64,000 bases of DNA from Brumimicrobium glaciale (GCF_004152935.1 NZ_SETE01000006.1:186001-250000); one strand, 5' to 3'; counted from the first letter of the stretch, positions 45,933 to 56,073 are shown. A program made the numbers and translations. Notes: generated by a model from the sequence alone, not told the origin.

Positions 45933-46379
45933 ATGAGTTTAAATAATTTAAAACCAGCTAAGGGTTCTACACATCACCAGCGCCGAATCGGAAGAGGACA
46001 AGGTTCAGGATATGGAGGAACTGCTACGCGTGGTCATAAAGGTGCTAAATCAAGATCTGGTTATAGTAAGAAAGTCGGATTTGAAGGTGGACAGATGCCA
46101 CTTCAAAGACGTGTACCTAAATATGGTTTTACGAATATTAATAGAGTAGAATACAAAGCAGTTAATCTGGATGTAATTCAAACTTTAGTAGATCGTAAAA
46201 ATCTTACAGAAATCAATCCTGAAGTACTACGTCAAAATGGGCTATTAGGAAATAGAGAATTAGTTAAAATCCTTGGAAGAGGTGAACTAAAAGCAAAAAT
46301 TAGCGTTTCTGCTCACAAGTTTTCGACTACTGCGAAAGCAGAAATTGAGTCGAAAGGTGGTGATTGTTCAGAAATCTAA
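45933..46379 (+). CDS. rplO: 50S ribosomal protein uL15 (RplO)
   Basis: A 148-residue protein with a long basic N-terminal extension: LNNLKPAKGSTHHQRRIGRG, then GSGYGGTATRGHKGAKSRSG and FEGGQMPLQRRVPKYGFTN. The globular C-terminus has VKILGRGELKAKISVSAHKF. It ends 26 bases before secY. Confidence 0.98.
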   Translation: MSLNNLKPAKGSTHHQRRIGRGQGSGYGGTATRGHKGAKSRSGYSKKVGFEGGQMPLQRRVPKYGFTNINRVEYKAVNLDVIQTLVDRKNLTEINPEVLRQNGLLGNRELVKILGRGELKAKISVSAHKFSTTAKAEIESKGGDCSEI

Positions 46380-46405
46380 TTAAATTTGCAAACTATTTTA
46401 CCCAG

Positions 46406-47710
46406 ATGAAGAAACTAATAGAGAATATAAGTAATATTTGGAAAGTTGAAGAGCTAAGGAAAAGGTTATTAATAACCTTTTCTTTAATTCTCGTTTTCCG
46501 AATCGGATCGTTTATTGTTTTACCAGGTGTTGATAGTTCTAAGCTGGCAACAGATGGAGCTGACGCAGGTACTATTGAAGGCCTTTTAGGTTTGCTTTCT
46601 GGAGGAGGATTTACTAATGCCTCTTTTCTGGCGTTGGGAATTATGCCTTACATTTCTGCCTCTATTATTATGCAGTTAATGGGAATGGCTGTTCCAGCGG
46701 TTCAAAAGATGCAACAGGAAGGTGAAAGTGGTCGTAAACGTATAAATAATTATACGCGTATCTTGACCATTATCATTTGTGCTGTTCAAGCGCCTGGGTA
46801 TTTATCACTTTATGTTGCAGGTAAGAATGCAATTCCTGAAGCATTTATTAATTCACCTTTGTGGTGGACACAATCTGTATTAGTACTTGTTGCTGGTGCA
46901 ATGTTCGCTGTTTGGTTAGGTGAAAGAATAACTGACAAAGGAGTTGGTAATGGTATTTCATTATTAATTACAGTAGGGATTATCGCTCGACTGCCACAAT
47001 CATTTGTTGCAGAAACAGCACAACACTCTTTCTTAATTGTAATAATTGAAGTTATTGTTTTCATGCTTATTGTAATGGTTACCGTATTAATTGTTCAAGG
47101 TGTTCGAAAGATCCCAATGAATTATGCAAAACGTGTAGCTGGTGCAAGAGGTGGAGCAGTGGATGCGCAAGGTGCACGTTCTTATTTACCAATTAAGGTA
47201 AATGCTTCTGGTGTAATGCCAATCATCTTTGCTCAGGCAATTATGACGGTTCCTGTAATGTTTATCGAAAAGCAGTTCGGAATTTTCGGATTGTGGTACA
47301 ATCTTGTATTGTTTATCTTAATTATCGTGTTCACGTATTTCTATACAGCGATAATGATAAATCCTAAGAAGATGGCTGACGATATGAAAAGAAATGGAGG
47401 ATTTATCCCTGGCGTAAGACCTGGTGATGAGACTGCTAGTTACATCGATAATTTAGTGTCTAAGATAACACTTCCTGGATCTGTATTTTTAGCGTTAATT
47501 GCTATTATACCTGCAATTGCAGTACAGTTCGGAGTAGGTGATGGATTTGCACTCTTCTTTGGTGGAACATCTCTATTGATTATGGTGGGAGTTGTTTTGG
47601 ATACTTTACAACAAATAGAATCCTATTTACTAAACCGTCACTATGATGGATTAATGGAAGGAACTAAAATTAGAGGACGTCGTACGCAAGGCGAAATGTC
47701 TGGAATGTAA
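46406..47710 (+). CDS. secY: Protein translocase channel subunit SecY
   Basis: The 434-residue channel of the Sec translocon, with ten membrane segments. It shows WKVEELRKRLLITFSLILVF at the start, ALGIMPYISASIIMQLMG, GNGISLLITVGIIARLP and the C-terminal cytosolic loop MKRNGGFIPGVRPGDETASY. The ATG at 46406 gives the normal N-terminus; an earlier in-frame start at 46364 would lie inside rplO. adk and map, which often follow secY in other bacteria, are absent; infA comes next after 15 bases. Confidence 0.98.
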   Translation: MKKLIENISNIWKVEELRKRLLITFSLILVFRIGSFIVLPGVDSSKLATDGADAGTIEGLLGLLSGGGFTNASFLALGIMPYISASIIMQLMGMAVPAVQKMQQEGESGRKRINNYTRILTIIICAVQAPGYLSLYVAGKNAIPEAFINSPLWWTQSVLVLVAGAMFAVWLGERITDKGVGNGISLLITVGIIARLPQSFVAETAQHSFLIVIIEVIVFMLIVMVTVLIVQGVRKIPMNYAKRVAGARGGAVDAQGARSYLPIKVNASGVMPIIFAQAIMTVPVMFIEKQFGIFGLWYNLVLFILIIVFTYFYTAIMINPKKMADDMKRNGGFIPGVRPGDETASYIDNLVSKITLPGSVFLALIAIIPAIAVQFGVGDGFALFFGGTSLLIMVGVVLDTLQQIESYLLNRHYDGLMEGTKIRGRRTQGEMSGM

Positions 47711-47725
47711 TTTATACTATAATAA

Positions 47726-47944
47726 ATGGCTAAACAGCAATCAATAGAACAAGACGGTACGATTATAGAGTCATTATCAAACGCAATGTTTAGAGTTGAG
47801 TTAGAAAATGGTCACATAATCACCGCGCACATATCGGGAAAGATGAGGATGTATTACATCAAGATTCTACCTGGAGATCGTGTCAAAGTAGAAATGTCTC
47901 CTTATGATCTAACAAAAGGGAGAATCACATTTAGATATAAATAA
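47726..47944 (+). CDS. infA: Translation initiation factor IF-1
   Basis: A 72-residue OB-fold protein that occupies the A site during initiation. It begins [20 protein letters not shown] and continues [20 protein letters not shown] and [20 protein letters not shown]. Size and location (secY-infA-rpmJ) are canonical. Confidence 0.98.
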   Translation: MAKQQSIEQDGTIIESLSNAMFRVELENGHIITAHISGKMRMYYIKILPGDRVKVEMSPYDLTKGRITFRYK

Positions 47945-47977
47945 GTGAGCGTTTGAAACGCATAAATAGAAAGTAAA

Positions 47978-48094
47978 ATGAAAGTAAGAGCTTCAGTAAA
48001 AAAGCGATCGGAAGATTGTAAAATCGTAAAACGAAAAGGAAGAGTTTACGTTATAAACAAAAAAAATCCGAAGTTAAAACAACGACAAGGATAA
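47978..48094 (+). CDS. rpmJ: 50S ribosomal protein bL36 (RpmJ), zinc-free type
   Basis: A 38-residue protein, [20 protein letters not shown] continuing [18 protein letters not shown]. Only one cysteine is left where the zinc form has four ligands (C,C,C,H), so this is the C-minus type. It lies 33 bases after infA and 16 before rpsM. Confidence 0.96.
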   Translation: MKVRASVKKRSEDCKIVKRKGRVYVINKKNPKLKQRQG

Positions 48095-48110
48095 GATAAT
48101 TGTAAAAGTT

Positions 48111-48485
48111 ATGGCGAGAATTGCAGGAATAGATCTACCAAAAAATAAGAGAGGTGTTATTGGATTAACATATATCTTCGGTATAGGACGTAGCATGTCA
48201 AAAGAGATTTTAAAAGCTAATAGTATTGACGAGAACATCAAAGTTCAAGACTGGGATGATGACCAAATTGGTCTTATTCGTACTACTATTAACGAAATTA
48301 AAGTTGAGGGTGCATTGCGTTCAGAGGTTCAATTAAACATCAAACGTTTAATGGATATAGGTTGTTATAGAGGTGTTAGACATAGATCTGGATTACCTTT
48401 AAGAGGACAACGTACTAAGAACAACTCTAGAACAAGAAAAGGTAGAAGAAAAACTGTTGCAAACAAGAAAAAAGCAACTAAATAA
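48111..48485 (+). CDS. rpsM: 30S ribosomal protein uS13 (RpsM)
   Basis: A 124-residue protein of the 30S head contacting the P-site tRNA and the large subunit. It begins [20 protein letters not shown] and has [34 protein letters not shown] and a basic tail ending KKKATK. It is the first gene of the alpha-operon part of the cluster. Confidence 0.98.
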   Translation: MARIAGIDLPKNKRGVIGLTYIFGIGRSMSKEILKANSIDENIKVQDWDDDQIGLIRTTINEIKVEGALRSEVQLNIKRLMDIGCYRGVRHRSGLPLRGQRTKNNSRTRKGRRKTVANKKKATK

Positions 48486-48497
48486 TTAGTATTTAAT

Positions 48498-48884
48498 ATG
48501 GCAAAGTCTAATCAAAAGAAGAAGAAAAATGTTAAAGTAGATGCTATTGGTGAAGCGCATATCCAAGCTACCTTCAACAATGTCATTATTTCTTTAACCA
48601 ATGCACAAGGTCAAGTTATTTCTTGGTCATCTGCAGGAAAAATGGGCTTCAAAGGATCTAAAAAGAACACTCCTTATGCTGCACAAGTGGCTGCAGAAGA
48701 GTGTGCTAGAGAAGCGCATGACTTCGGATTACGTAAGGTAAAAGTATTTGTAAAAGGGCCTGGTTCTGGAAGAGAATCAGCGATCCGTGCAATACACAAC
48801 TCAGGAATTGAGGTAACAGAAATTAATGATGTTACTCCATTACCACACAATGGTTGTCGTCCTCCGAAACGTAGAAGAGTATAA
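48498..48884 (+). CDS. rpsK: 30S ribosomal protein uS11 (RpsK)
   Basis: A 128-residue platform protein. It shows [56 protein letters not shown] and the C-terminal [20 protein letters not shown] with PKRRRV. A 77-base structured gap separates it from rpsD. Confidence 0.98.
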   Translation: MAKSNQKKKKNVKVDAIGEAHIQATFNNVIISLTNAQGQVISWSSAGKMGFKGSKKNTPYAAQVAAEECAREAHDFGLRKVKVFVKGPGSGRESAIRAIHNSGIEVTEINDVTPLPHNGCRPPKRRRV

Positions 48885-48899
48885 TTTTATAAACAACAA

Positions 48900-48945
48900 G
48901 AGGAGTCACACTGGCGAAGGAAGATGCCTTAATTCCCGGTGCCTC
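48900..48945 (+). promoter_or_regulatory. Structured leader candidate upstream of rpsD
   Basis: In the 77-base rpsK-rpsD gap, GAGG (48900-48903) pairs with CCTC (48942-48945). CACTGG (48909-48914) pairs with CCGGTG (48936-48941) with one G-T, and AAGG (48917-48920) pairs with CCTT (48927-48930). A five-base bulge and internal loops separate the stems. All other gaps in this cluster are 33 bases or less. uS4 is a known autoregulator in other bacteria, so this may be its binding site. That is inference. Confidence 0.5.
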
Positions 48946-48961
48946 ACAATAACAATTTGAA

Positions 48962-49567
48962 ATGGCAAGATATACAGGACCAAAGTCGAAAATTGCTCGT
49001 AGATTTAGAGAACCAATTTTTGGCCCAGACAAAGCACTGGAAAAAAGAAGTTATGGACCGGGACAACACGGACCAAACAAAAGAAGAGGAAAACAATCTG
49101 AGTACTCTATTCAGTTAACTGAAAAGCAAAAAGCAAAATACACGTATGGTATTTTGGAGCGTCAGTTTTTGAATTTATTTAAAAAAGCCTCAGCAATGAA
49201 GGGAATTACAGGTGAAAACTTGTTGATTCTTTGTGAGTCACGTTTAGACAATACAGTTTACCGTTTAGGAATTGCTCCTACGCGTAGTGCTGCACGTCAA
49301 TTTGTTTCTCACAGACACATTACTGTAAACGGTAATTTAGTGAACATACCTTCTTATACTCTTCGTGATGGAGATGTAGTAGGTGTACGTGAGAAATCTA
49401 AATCTTTAGAAGCAATTACAAATTCAATTGCATCGAAGTCTACTAATTATGATTGGTTGAACTGGGATTCTGGAAGTATGTCTGGAACAGTTATGAGCAC
49501 TCCTTCAAGAGAAATGATTCCTGAAAATATTAAGGAACAACTGATTGTAGAATTATATTCTAAATAA
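48962..49567 (+). CDS. rpsD: 30S ribosomal protein uS4 (RpsD)
   Basis: A 201-residue primary 16S rRNA-binding protein, often a translational repressor of its own operon. It begins [20 protein letters not shown] and shows [20 protein letters not shown], the S4 domain ([35 protein letters not shown]), and ends [10 protein letters not shown]. No N-terminal zinc cysteines are present. It is preceded by a structured leader candidate. Confidence 0.98.
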   Translation: MARYTGPKSKIARRFREPIFGPDKALEKRSYGPGQHGPNKRRGKQSEYSIQLTEKQKAKYTYGILERQFLNLFKKASAMKGITGENLLILCESRLDNTVYRLGIAPTRSAARQFVSHRHITVNGNLVNIPSYTLRDGDVVGVREKSKSLEAITNSIASKSTNYDWLNWDSGSMSGTVMSTPSREMIPENIKEQLIVELYSK

Positions 49568-49583
49568 AAATTAATTTATTATT

Positions 49584-50576
49584 ATGGCTATTTTAGATTT
49601 TCAAAAGCCGGACAAGGTGATCATGATTGAGTCTAACGAACACGAAGGTCAATTCGAGTTTCGTCCGTTAGAACCAGGTTATGGTATCACTGTTGGAAAC
49701 GCTTTAAGACGTATATTACTTTCCTCACTAGAAGGCTTTGCAATATCATCAATTCGAATTGAAGGTGTGGATCATGAGTTTTCTACAATCAAAGGTGTAG
49801 TAGAAGATGTAACTGAGATCGTTTTGAACTTAAAACAAGTACGTTTTAAGCAACAAATCGAAGATCAAGACGAAGAAACTGTTATTATTTCTGTAGGAGG
49901 TCAAGACACTTTCACAGCGGGTGATATCGGGAAATTTACAACAGCATTTCAAGTATTGAACCCAGATATGGTTCTTTGTAACATGGATGCTTCTGTTAAA
50001 TTGGATATTGAACTGAAAATTATTAAGGGAAGAGGTTATGTTCCTGCTGAAGAGAATAAAACAGCTAACGCGCCTTTTGGAACAATTTTTATTGACTCGA
50101 TTTTTACACCTATTAAGAATGTAAAATTCACAGTTGAAAACTTCCGTGTAGAGCAAAAAACAGATTATGAAAAATTAATCTTTGACATCTTAACGGATGG
50201 CTCTATTCATCCTAAAGATGCTTTGCAAGAAGCTGCAAAAATCCTTATCCATCACTTTATGTTGTTCTCTGATGAGCGCATAACGTTGGATAGTGAAATC
50301 AAATCTGAAACTGAAGAGTTCGATGAGACTTCATTACACATGCGTCAGTTGTTGAAATCAAAATTAGTTGACTTGGACTTATCAGTTCGTGCACTAAACT
50401 GTTTGAAAGCTGCTGATGTAGATACCTTAGGAGATTTGGTAGTCTATAATAAAAACGACTTATTGAAGTTCAGAAACTTCGGTAAAAAATCCCTTACAGA
50501 ACTTGAGGATCTTGTTGATGCTAAAGGATTGTCGTTCGGAATGAATACGTCTAAGTACAAATTAGACAAAGAGTAA
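49584..50576 (+). CDS. rpoA: DNA-directed RNA polymerase alpha subunit
   Basis: A 330-residue protein. The N-terminal dimerisation domain has [40 protein letters not shown] and [20 protein letters not shown]. The C-terminal DNA- and activator-binding domain is at about 250-330: [20 protein letters not shown], then [20 protein letters not shown]. It is located between rpsD and rplQ, as usual. Confidence 0.98.
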   Translation: MAILDFQKPDKVIMIESNEHEGQFEFRPLEPGYGITVGNALRRILLSSLEGFAISSIRIEGVDHEFSTIKGVVEDVTEIVLNLKQVRFKQQIEDQDEETVIISVGGQDTFTAGDIGKFTTAFQVLNPDMVLCNMDASVKLDIELKIIKGRGYVPAEENKTANAPFGTIFIDSIFTPIKNVKFTVENFRVEQKTDYEKLIFDILTDGSIHPKDALQEAAKILIHHFMLFSDERITLDSEIKSETEEFDETSLHMRQLLKSKLVDLDLSVRALNCLKAADVDTLGDLVVYNKNDLLKFRNFGKKSLTELEDLVDAKGLSFGMNTSKYKLDKE

Positions 50577-50597
50577 AAACTGAAATAAGACTTTAAA

Positions 50598-51212
50598 ATG
50601 AGACACGGTAAGAAAAATAATAGTTTAAGTAGAACTTCTGCCCATAGAAAAGCAATGCTTTCTAACATGGCGTGTTCACTTATTGAGCACAAAAGAATTA
50701 ATACAACCGTAGCAAAAGCAAAAGCACTTCGTGTGTACATTGAACCTTTGTTAACGAAATCAAAAACAGATTCTACACACTCTCGTCGTATAGTATTCAA
50801 ATACTTACAAAGTAAAGAAGCTACGACAGAATTGTTTAGAGAAGTTGCACCAAAAATTGCTGATAGACCAGGAGGATATTTACGTATCATCCGTATTGGA
50901 AACCGTTTAGGTGACAATGCTGAAATGTGTATGGTAGAATTGGTTGACTTTAATGATTTGATGACTAAAGAACCAGCTGAAAAGAAAACTCGTCGTTCAC
51001 GAAGAGGTGGTGGTTCATCTGATACTGCTGAAAATACTGAAGAGAAATCAACAGATGCTTCAACAGAGAAAGAAGAAAAGCCTAAAGCTAAAAAAGCGGC
51101 TCCTAAAACTGCAAAGAAAGCAGATGATAAAAAGGACGCTCCAAAAGCTGAAGCTAAAAAAGAAGCTCCTAAAAAAGAGGAGAAAAAAGAAGATAAGAAA
51201 GACGATAAATAG
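50598..51212 (+). CDS. rplQ: 50S ribosomal protein bL17 (RplQ) with long charged tail
   Basis: The first 116 residues or so are a complete bL17: [40 protein letters not shown], and [20 protein letters not shown]. After that comes a tail of nearly 90 residues, made almost only of Lys, Glu, Ala, Asp, Pro, Thr and Ser (for example RRSRRGGG, then [19 protein letters not shown]). The tail is low-complexity and probably disordered. The usual bL17 is about 120-130 residues; extended forms do occur in Bacteroidota. It is the last gene of the cluster. Confidence 0.96.
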   Translation: MRHGKKNNSLSRTSAHRKAMLSNMACSLIEHKRINTTVAKAKALRVYIEPLLTKSKTDSTHSRRIVFKYLQSKEATTELFREVAPKIADRPGGYLRIIRIGNRLGDNAEMCMVELVDFNDLMTKEPAEKKTRRSRRGGGSSDTAENTEEKSTDASTEKEEKPKAKKAAPKTAKKADDKKDAPKAEAKKEAPKKEEKKEDKKDDK

Positions 51213-51242
51213 GTAGCATATACTTATTAAGTTAAAATTATT

Positions 51243-51279
51243 AAGAGGCTGTCTGAACTTTTCGGCAGCCTCTTTTTTT
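51243..51279 (+). terminator. Terminator of the ribosomal cluster
   Basis: AGAGGCTG pairs with CAGCCTCT across a loop of about 14 bases and is followed by seven T residues. It lies 30 bases after rplQ. Confidence 0.88.
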
Positions 51280-51360
51280 ATTTTGTCCTGAATACTAATG
51301 TTTATTGATTCAGGTTTATACCAATTTATTCCGCAATTTTGCAGTTAGAAAATAGAATAT

Positions 51361-52236
51361 ATGAGTCACAAATCTGGTTTTGTTAATATAGTGGGAAGTC
51401 CAAACGTAGGTAAATCTACGTTGATGAATCGCCTTTTAGGGGAGAAGCTTTCTATTGTTACCTCCAAAGCCCAAACCACGCGTCACCGTATTCGTGGAAT
51501 TTTAAATCATGAGGATTATCAAATCGTATTCTCAGATACACCTGGAGTAGTTAATGCAGCTTATGAGTTGCATCAATCAATGATGAGATATGTTAGTTCT
51601 TCACTTAGTGATGCTGATGTATTGTTATTCATTACTGATGTTTTTGAAGACACAATGAATCATGTAGAAACATTGGAAAAGATTAAAGAACTAAAGGTTC
51701 CTGTAATCTGTCTTGTCAATAAAATGGATTTAAGAGATCAAAAAGTTGTAGCAGATAGATTAGCACATTGGCAAAAAGAATTGCCGAATGCTACCGTTTT
51801 ACCTGTTTCTGCTTTGCATAATTTTAATGTTGATCCAATCATGGAATTGATATTAGAGAAATTACCAGAATCTCCAGCATTTTTTGATAAAGAAGCCATC
51901 TCGGATCGTCCAATGCGTTTCTTTATCTCTGAAATAATTCGGGAGAAGATATTTTTAAATTTGAAAAAAGAAGTTCCTTACGCATGTGAAGTTGAAGTAA
52001 CTGAATACATCGAGGAAGAAAATATTATAAGAATTAGAGCCAATATCATTGTAGAAAGAGATTCTCAAAAAGGAATCTTGATTGGCGCTAAAGGAAGACA
52101 ATTGAAATATATTGGTATTGATAGCCGTAAAGACATCGAAAAATTTGTCGATAAACACGTCTTCCTTGAAACTTTCGTTAAAGTCGATAAAGATTGGCGC
52201 AGTAACGAAGGGAAACTTAAAAAATACGGATACTAA
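51361..52236 (+). CDS. era: GTPase Era
   Basis: A GTPase that binds the 3' end of 16S rRNA during 30S maturation. G1 is [19 protein letters not shown], the switch region [13 protein letters not shown]3 DTPGV and G4 NKMD. The C-terminal KH domain contains [21 protein letters not shown]. At 291 residues it is standard. der follows after two bases, so the two ribosome-assembly GTPases are co-transcribed. Confidence 0.97.
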   Translation: MSHKSGFVNIVGSPNVGKSTLMNRLLGEKLSIVTSKAQTTRHRIRGILNHEDYQIVFSDTPGVVNAAYELHQSMMRYVSSSLSDADVLLFITDVFEDTMNHVETLEKIKELKVPVICLVNKMDLRDQKVVADRLAHWQKELPNATVLPVSALHNFNVDPIMELILEKLPESPAFFDKEAISDRPMRFFISEIIREKIFLNLKKEVPYACEVEVTEYIEEENIIRIRANIIVERDSQKGILIGAKGRQLKYIGIDSRKDIEKFVDKHVFLETFVKVDKDWRSNEGKLKKYGY

Positions 52237-52238
52237 TT

Positions 52239-53546
52239 ATGAGTAATATAGTAGCAATTGTTGGTAGACCAAATGTTGGGAAATCAACTTTATTTAATCG
52301 TTTAACAGAATCTCAAAACGCCATTACGGAAGAAATGAGTGGTGTTACTCGAGATAGAATTTACGGTAAAGGTGAATGGATAGGTTATGAATATTCTGTT
52401 ATCGATACCGGAGGTTATGTAAAAGGGTCAGATGACATATTCGAAAAGGAAATTCGCAAACAAGTTGAATTAGCAATTGACGAAGCAAATGTGATCATTT
52501 TCGTAGTTGATGTAACAACTGGAGTAACAGATTTAGATGATAAAGTAGCAAAATTATTGCGTTCTTCTAAAAAGAAAGTATTCTTAGCTGCCAACAAAGT
52601 TGATAATACTGGAAGAGTAGGATTGTCTTCTGAATTTTGGTCGTTGGGTGTTGGAGAAGTTTATGATATCGCTGCAGCTAGTGGATCAGGAACAGGTGAA
52701 TTGTTAGATGACATTGTAAAGGAGTTTCAATCTAAAACAATTGAGTCTGACAGTGATTTACCTCGTTTTGCCATTGTAGGGAAACCTAATGTAGGGAAAT
52801 CATCTTTAGCTAATGCATTAATTGGTGAAGAAAGAAATATCGTAACACCAATTTCTGGAACAACTCGTGACTCTGTGAATACACGTTATTCTGCATTTGG
52901 TTTCGAATTCATATTAATCGATACTGCAGGAATTAGAAAGCGTGCTAAAGTACATGAAGATATTGAGTATTATTCTGTTCTTCGTTCTGTAAGAACTATT
53001 GAAAGTGCTGATGTTTGTATCTTTATGATAGATGCAACGGAAGGAATTCAAAAGCAAGATTTGAACATCTTCTATATGTGTGAGAAAAACCATAAAGGAG
53101 TAGTTGTTCTTGTAAATAAATGGGATTTAATCGAAGACAAAGGAACACAATCAATCAAAGAAGCTGAGGACGCAATCCGTGAGCAACTTGCGCCGTTTAA
53201 TGATGTTCCTATTGTATTTACTTCTGCAATTACAAAACAACGTATTCACAAAGCGCTAGAGGTAGCAATGAAGGTTTACAACAATAGAATTAAGAAAATA
53301 CAAACCTCTGTGTTGAATGAGGTAATGCAAAAAGAAATTTCACATTTCCCACCACCATCTTTAAAAGGGAAGTATGTCAATATTAAATATATAACTCAGT
53401 TGCCAACTCATGCTCCGGCATTTGCCTTTTATAGTAACTTGCCGCAATATATTCCTGATAGCTATAAACGTTTCTTGGAAAACAAAATTAGAGGTCATTT
53501 CGATTTCGAAGGTGTTCCGGTGAGGATTTTTATGAGAAAGAAATAA
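52239..53546 (+). CDS. der: Ribosome biogenesis GTPase Der (EngA)
   Basis: A double-GTPase-domain protein required for 50S maturation. Domain 1 has [20 protein letters not shown] and DTGGY. Domain 2 (from about residue 170) has [41 protein letters not shown] and NKWDLIED. The C-terminal KH-like domain ends near residue 435. Its two bases of spacing from era and its own terminator mark a two-gene operon. Confidence 0.97.
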   Translation: MSNIVAIVGRPNVGKSTLFNRLTESQNAITEEMSGVTRDRIYGKGEWIGYEYSVIDTGGYVKGSDDIFEKEIRKQVELAIDEANVIIFVVDVTTGVTDLDDKVAKLLRSSKKKVFLAANKVDNTGRVGLSSEFWSLGVGEVYDIAAASGSGTGELLDDIVKEFQSKTIESDSDLPRFAIVGKPNVGKSSLANALIGEERNIVTPISGTTRDSVNTRYSAFGFEFILIDTAGIRKRAKVHEDIEYYSVLRSVRTIESADVCIFMIDATEGIQKQDLNIFYMCEKNHKGVVVLVNKWDLIEDKGTQSIKEAEDAIREQLAPFNDVPIVFTSAITKQRIHKALEVAMKVYNNRIKKIQTSVLNEVMQKEISHFPPPSLKGKYVNIKYITQLPTHAPAFAFYSNLPQYIPDSYKRFLENKIRGHFDFEGVPVRIFMRKK

Positions 53547-53564
53547 TATTATTTGAAATTAAAT

Positions 53565-53599
53565 AAAAAGGCTAAGTAAGAAATTACTTAGCCTTTTTT
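53565..53599 (+). terminator. Terminator of the era-der operon
   Basis: A perfect 15-bp stem (AAAAAGGCTAAGTAA with TTACTTAGCCTTTTT) closed by a GAAA tetraloop and running into T residues. Confidence 0.92.
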
Positions 53600-53722
53600 G
53601 ATATAAACCATAATTAAAACTGCTAACATAACGGCAGATTTTCAGAAAGGGTTGTAAAAAAATGAAGTAATTCTAAAAACTGTAAACCGTTCTTCGTATA
53701 TTCATCCAAGAAAAAAAAGAAT

Positions 53723-55258
53723 ATGCCGTTTAATGCAATTTTTGGGTGGATAATTAAAAAGCGAATACATCAAATTGATTTATTTAGAATGCATCCTGCT
53801 GAAGTTCAGAAGGAGTGGTTCGAACGTCTTATTTTAAATGGTAGAAAAACGATTTTCGGCAAGAAATACAGCTTTGACGATATCAATCATTATGACGATT
53901 TCAGAAAACTTGTTCCACTACAAGATTACGATGATGTAAAAGAATGGGTTGAAAGGGAAGTAACAGGAGAAGAAGATGTGCTATGGCCTGGTGAAACACA
54001 ATGGTTTGCAAAGTCTTCAGGAACAACTTCAGACCGAAGTAAATTTATTCCCGTAACCAAAGACTCATTAGAGGAATGTCATTATAAAGGTGGTAAAGAC
54101 CTTTTGGCAATTTATTATTCTCAATTCCCTAATACAAAATTATACAAAGGAAAGCATCTTGTTGTTGGGGGAACAGCTGAGCAGAATAAGCTAAGACCAG
54201 ATAGTTATACTGGTGATTTGTCATCGATTATATTAAAGAACTTGCCTTGGTGGGTTGAAATAAAAAGAATTCCATCTCGTGAAACTGCATTAATGAGCGA
54301 ATGGGAAGAGAAAATTGAGAAACTTGCTGAAGAAACAATGTATGAGGATGTTTCTAGTATTTCGGGTGTTCCTAGTTGGACATTGGTTTTGTTGAATCGA
54401 ATTTTAGAAAAAGCTGGAAAAACTGATATCAGAGAAGTTTGGCCAAACCTTGAGTTATTCATGCATGGTGGTGTAAGTTTTAAACCTTATGAGAAAGAAT
54501 TTAATAGAATAATTCCGCATGATGATATGCATTATATTGAATCCTATAATGCGTCAGAAGGATTTTTTGGAATTCAAGATGAAATAGATGGAGATTTATT
54601 ATTGATGCTGGATTACGGAATCTTCTTTGAATTTATTCCTATGACTGATTATAAAGGAACTCAGTCGGAAACCGTAATAAGTTTGAGTGAAGTGAAGTTG
54701 AATAAGAATTATGCTATTGTAATTTCAACAAATGGCGGACTTTGGCGTTATATTTTAGGAGACACAGTAAAATTTACGAGTACAAAGCCTTATCGAATCA
54801 AAGTTTCAGGCAGAACGAAACATTATATTAATGTCTTTGGAGAGGAGGTTATCGTGGACAATACAGATAATGCGATAAGGATAGCATGTGAAGAAACGAA
54901 TGCATTATTAAAAGATTATACTGCTTGTCCTATTTATATGGAAGAAGGAAAGCAAGGCGGGCACGAATGGATTATAGAGTTTAATAAAGATCCAGATAAT
55001 TTGCAGGTATTTGCACAGATTTTGGATCAAAATTTAAGATTATTAAACTCAGATTACGACGCTAAACGAACGAAAGATTTAAGTTTAAAATTTCCAACTG
55101 TTCATAAAGCAAGAGAAAACTTATTTGATGATTGGTTAAAAAGTAAAGGGAAGTTAGGTGGTCAACATAAAGTTCCAAGATTATCAAATGATAGAAAAAT
55201 ATTAGACGAAATTCTTAACCTGAAACCTAGCACTATTTTTGAAGTTAAGGAAATATGA
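53723..55258 (+). CDS. GH3 family acyl-adenylate-forming enzyme
   Basis: A 511-residue member of the GH3 family, the firefly-luciferase-like superfamily that in plants conjugates amino acids to auxin and jasmonate. The ATP-binding motif is KSSGTTSDRSKFIPVT, followed by the family blocks EIKRIPSRETAL, YNASEGFFGIQ (motif 2, YxASEG) and YILGDTVKF (motif 3). Bacteroidota members are widespread but their substrates are unknown; an amide or thioester ligase role is inferred from the family only. It overlaps the next, secreted, protein by four bases, so the two act from one transcript. Confidence 0.88.
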   Translation: MPFNAIFGWIIKKRIHQIDLFRMHPAEVQKEWFERLILNGRKTIFGKKYSFDDINHYDDFRKLVPLQDYDDVKEWVEREVTGEEDVLWPGETQWFAKSSGTTSDRSKFIPVTKDSLEECHYKGGKDLLAIYYSQFPNTKLYKGKHLVVGGTAEQNKLRPDSYTGDLSSIILKNLPWWVEIKRIPSRETALMSEWEEKIEKLAEETMYEDVSSISGVPSWTLVLLNRILEKAGKTDIREVWPNLELFMHGGVSFKPYEKEFNRIIPHDDMHYIESYNASEGFFGIQDEIDGDLLLMLDYGIFFEFIPMTDYKGTQSETVISLSEVKLNKNYAIVISTNGGLWRYILGDTVKFTSTKPYRIKVSGRTKHYINVFGEEVIVDNTDNAIRIACEETNALLKDYTACPIYMEEGKQGGHEWIIEFNKDPDNLQVFAQILDQNLRLLNSDYDAKRTKDLSLKFPTVHKARENLFDDWLKSKGKLGGQHKVPRLSNDRKILDEILNLKPSTIFEVKEI

Positions 55259-56073
55259 AAACACTGATTCTCTTCTTACCTTTAGTATTTATTATTTCTG
55301 GAAATTGTTTTGGACAAACTTTCACATGGAAATTAGAACATACTTATGTCAATAAGAACATAGAGGCTTGGGATATCACTCCGCTTGAGGAGCTTATTGT
55401 TTCAGAGCAAGGAACATTGCACAAACTTGATACAAATTTCAAAGTAGCATTTACACAAAGCAGAAAAGAGTTCGGGACCATCTCTAAAATTGATGCCCGA
55501 CATTCTCTTAAAACAATGCTTTTTTCTGAAAATCAACAAATGATTGGTTTTGTAGACAACACACTTTCTTTTCAAGACGGGAAAATTGATTTAGCATTGC
55601 TTAATATTGGATATGGAACACATGTTTGTTATTCTGATCAGACAAGTCGCTTCTGGGTATTTGATGAGCAAAACGCACGCTTAGTTCGATTTGAAGGTAT
55701 AAAATCAAGTGTAGCACAATCAGAGATTTCTAATTTAATGGCCATAACTTATAACGATATGCCTACATCATTAATTGAAAGTCAGAATCAGCTTTTTCTG
55801 TTTTACGAAGGACAAGATATTTTTGTGTTTGACTACTACGGAAGTTTATTGCGTAAATATTTTCATGAAGACGCCATTCAAATTTATCCAACCGAAAAAT
55901 ACCTTTACATTTTAAAGAAGAGCACTATAGTTAGACTCAATAGGAAAACGGATCAGGAAGAATCTATCGCTTTACCAATAAGAGGAATTGAGGATCTTCG
56001 TGTGTTTGGAAATGAAGTCTACTTCAAAGATAAAAAAGGAGTAAGTAAATATTCTTTGATACCAATTAAATAG
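55255..56073 (+). CDS. Exported beta-propeller-like protein paired with GH3
   Basis: A 272-residue protein with a signal peptide (LILFLPLVFIISGNCFG, cleavage near residue 20). The body has repeated strand-turn-strand units (GTLHKLDTNFKVAFTQS, SRFWVFDEQNARLVRFEG, DIFVFDYYGSLLRKY, STIVRLNRKTDQEESIA) that look like a six- or seven-bladed propeller of NHL/PQQ type. No catalytic residues or sorting tail are recognised. It starts inside the GH3 stop codon (ATGA), a coupling I infer to be functional. The role is unknown. Confidence 0.75.
   Translation: MKTLILFLPLVFIISGNCFGQTFTWKLEHTYVNKNIEAWDITPLEELIVSEQGTLHKLDTNFKVAFTQSRKEFGTISKIDARHSLKTMLFSENQQMIGFVDNTLSFQDGKIDLALLNIGYGTHVCYSDQTSRFWVFDEQNARLVRFEGIKSSVAQSEISNLMAITYNDMPTSLIESQNQLFLFYEGQDIFVFDYYGSLLRKYFHEDAIQIYPTEKYLYILKKSTIVRLNRKTDQEESIALPIRGIEDLRVFGNEVYFKDKKGVSKYSLIPIK

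Noticed and set aside
46381-46388. TAAATTTG as a promoter for secY
   Set aside because: The nearest TTG is 14 bases upstream, too close for a -33 element, and secY is only 26 bases from rplO in a continuous cluster.
46364-46405. Earlier start for secY inside rplO
   Set aside because: The 14 extra residues do not resemble SecY N-termini, and the ATG at 46406 fits better.
51007-51216. 69-codon frame inside rplQ
   Set aside because: It is a shifted-frame reading of the Lys-rich tail and has only Lys/Leu low-complexity sequence.
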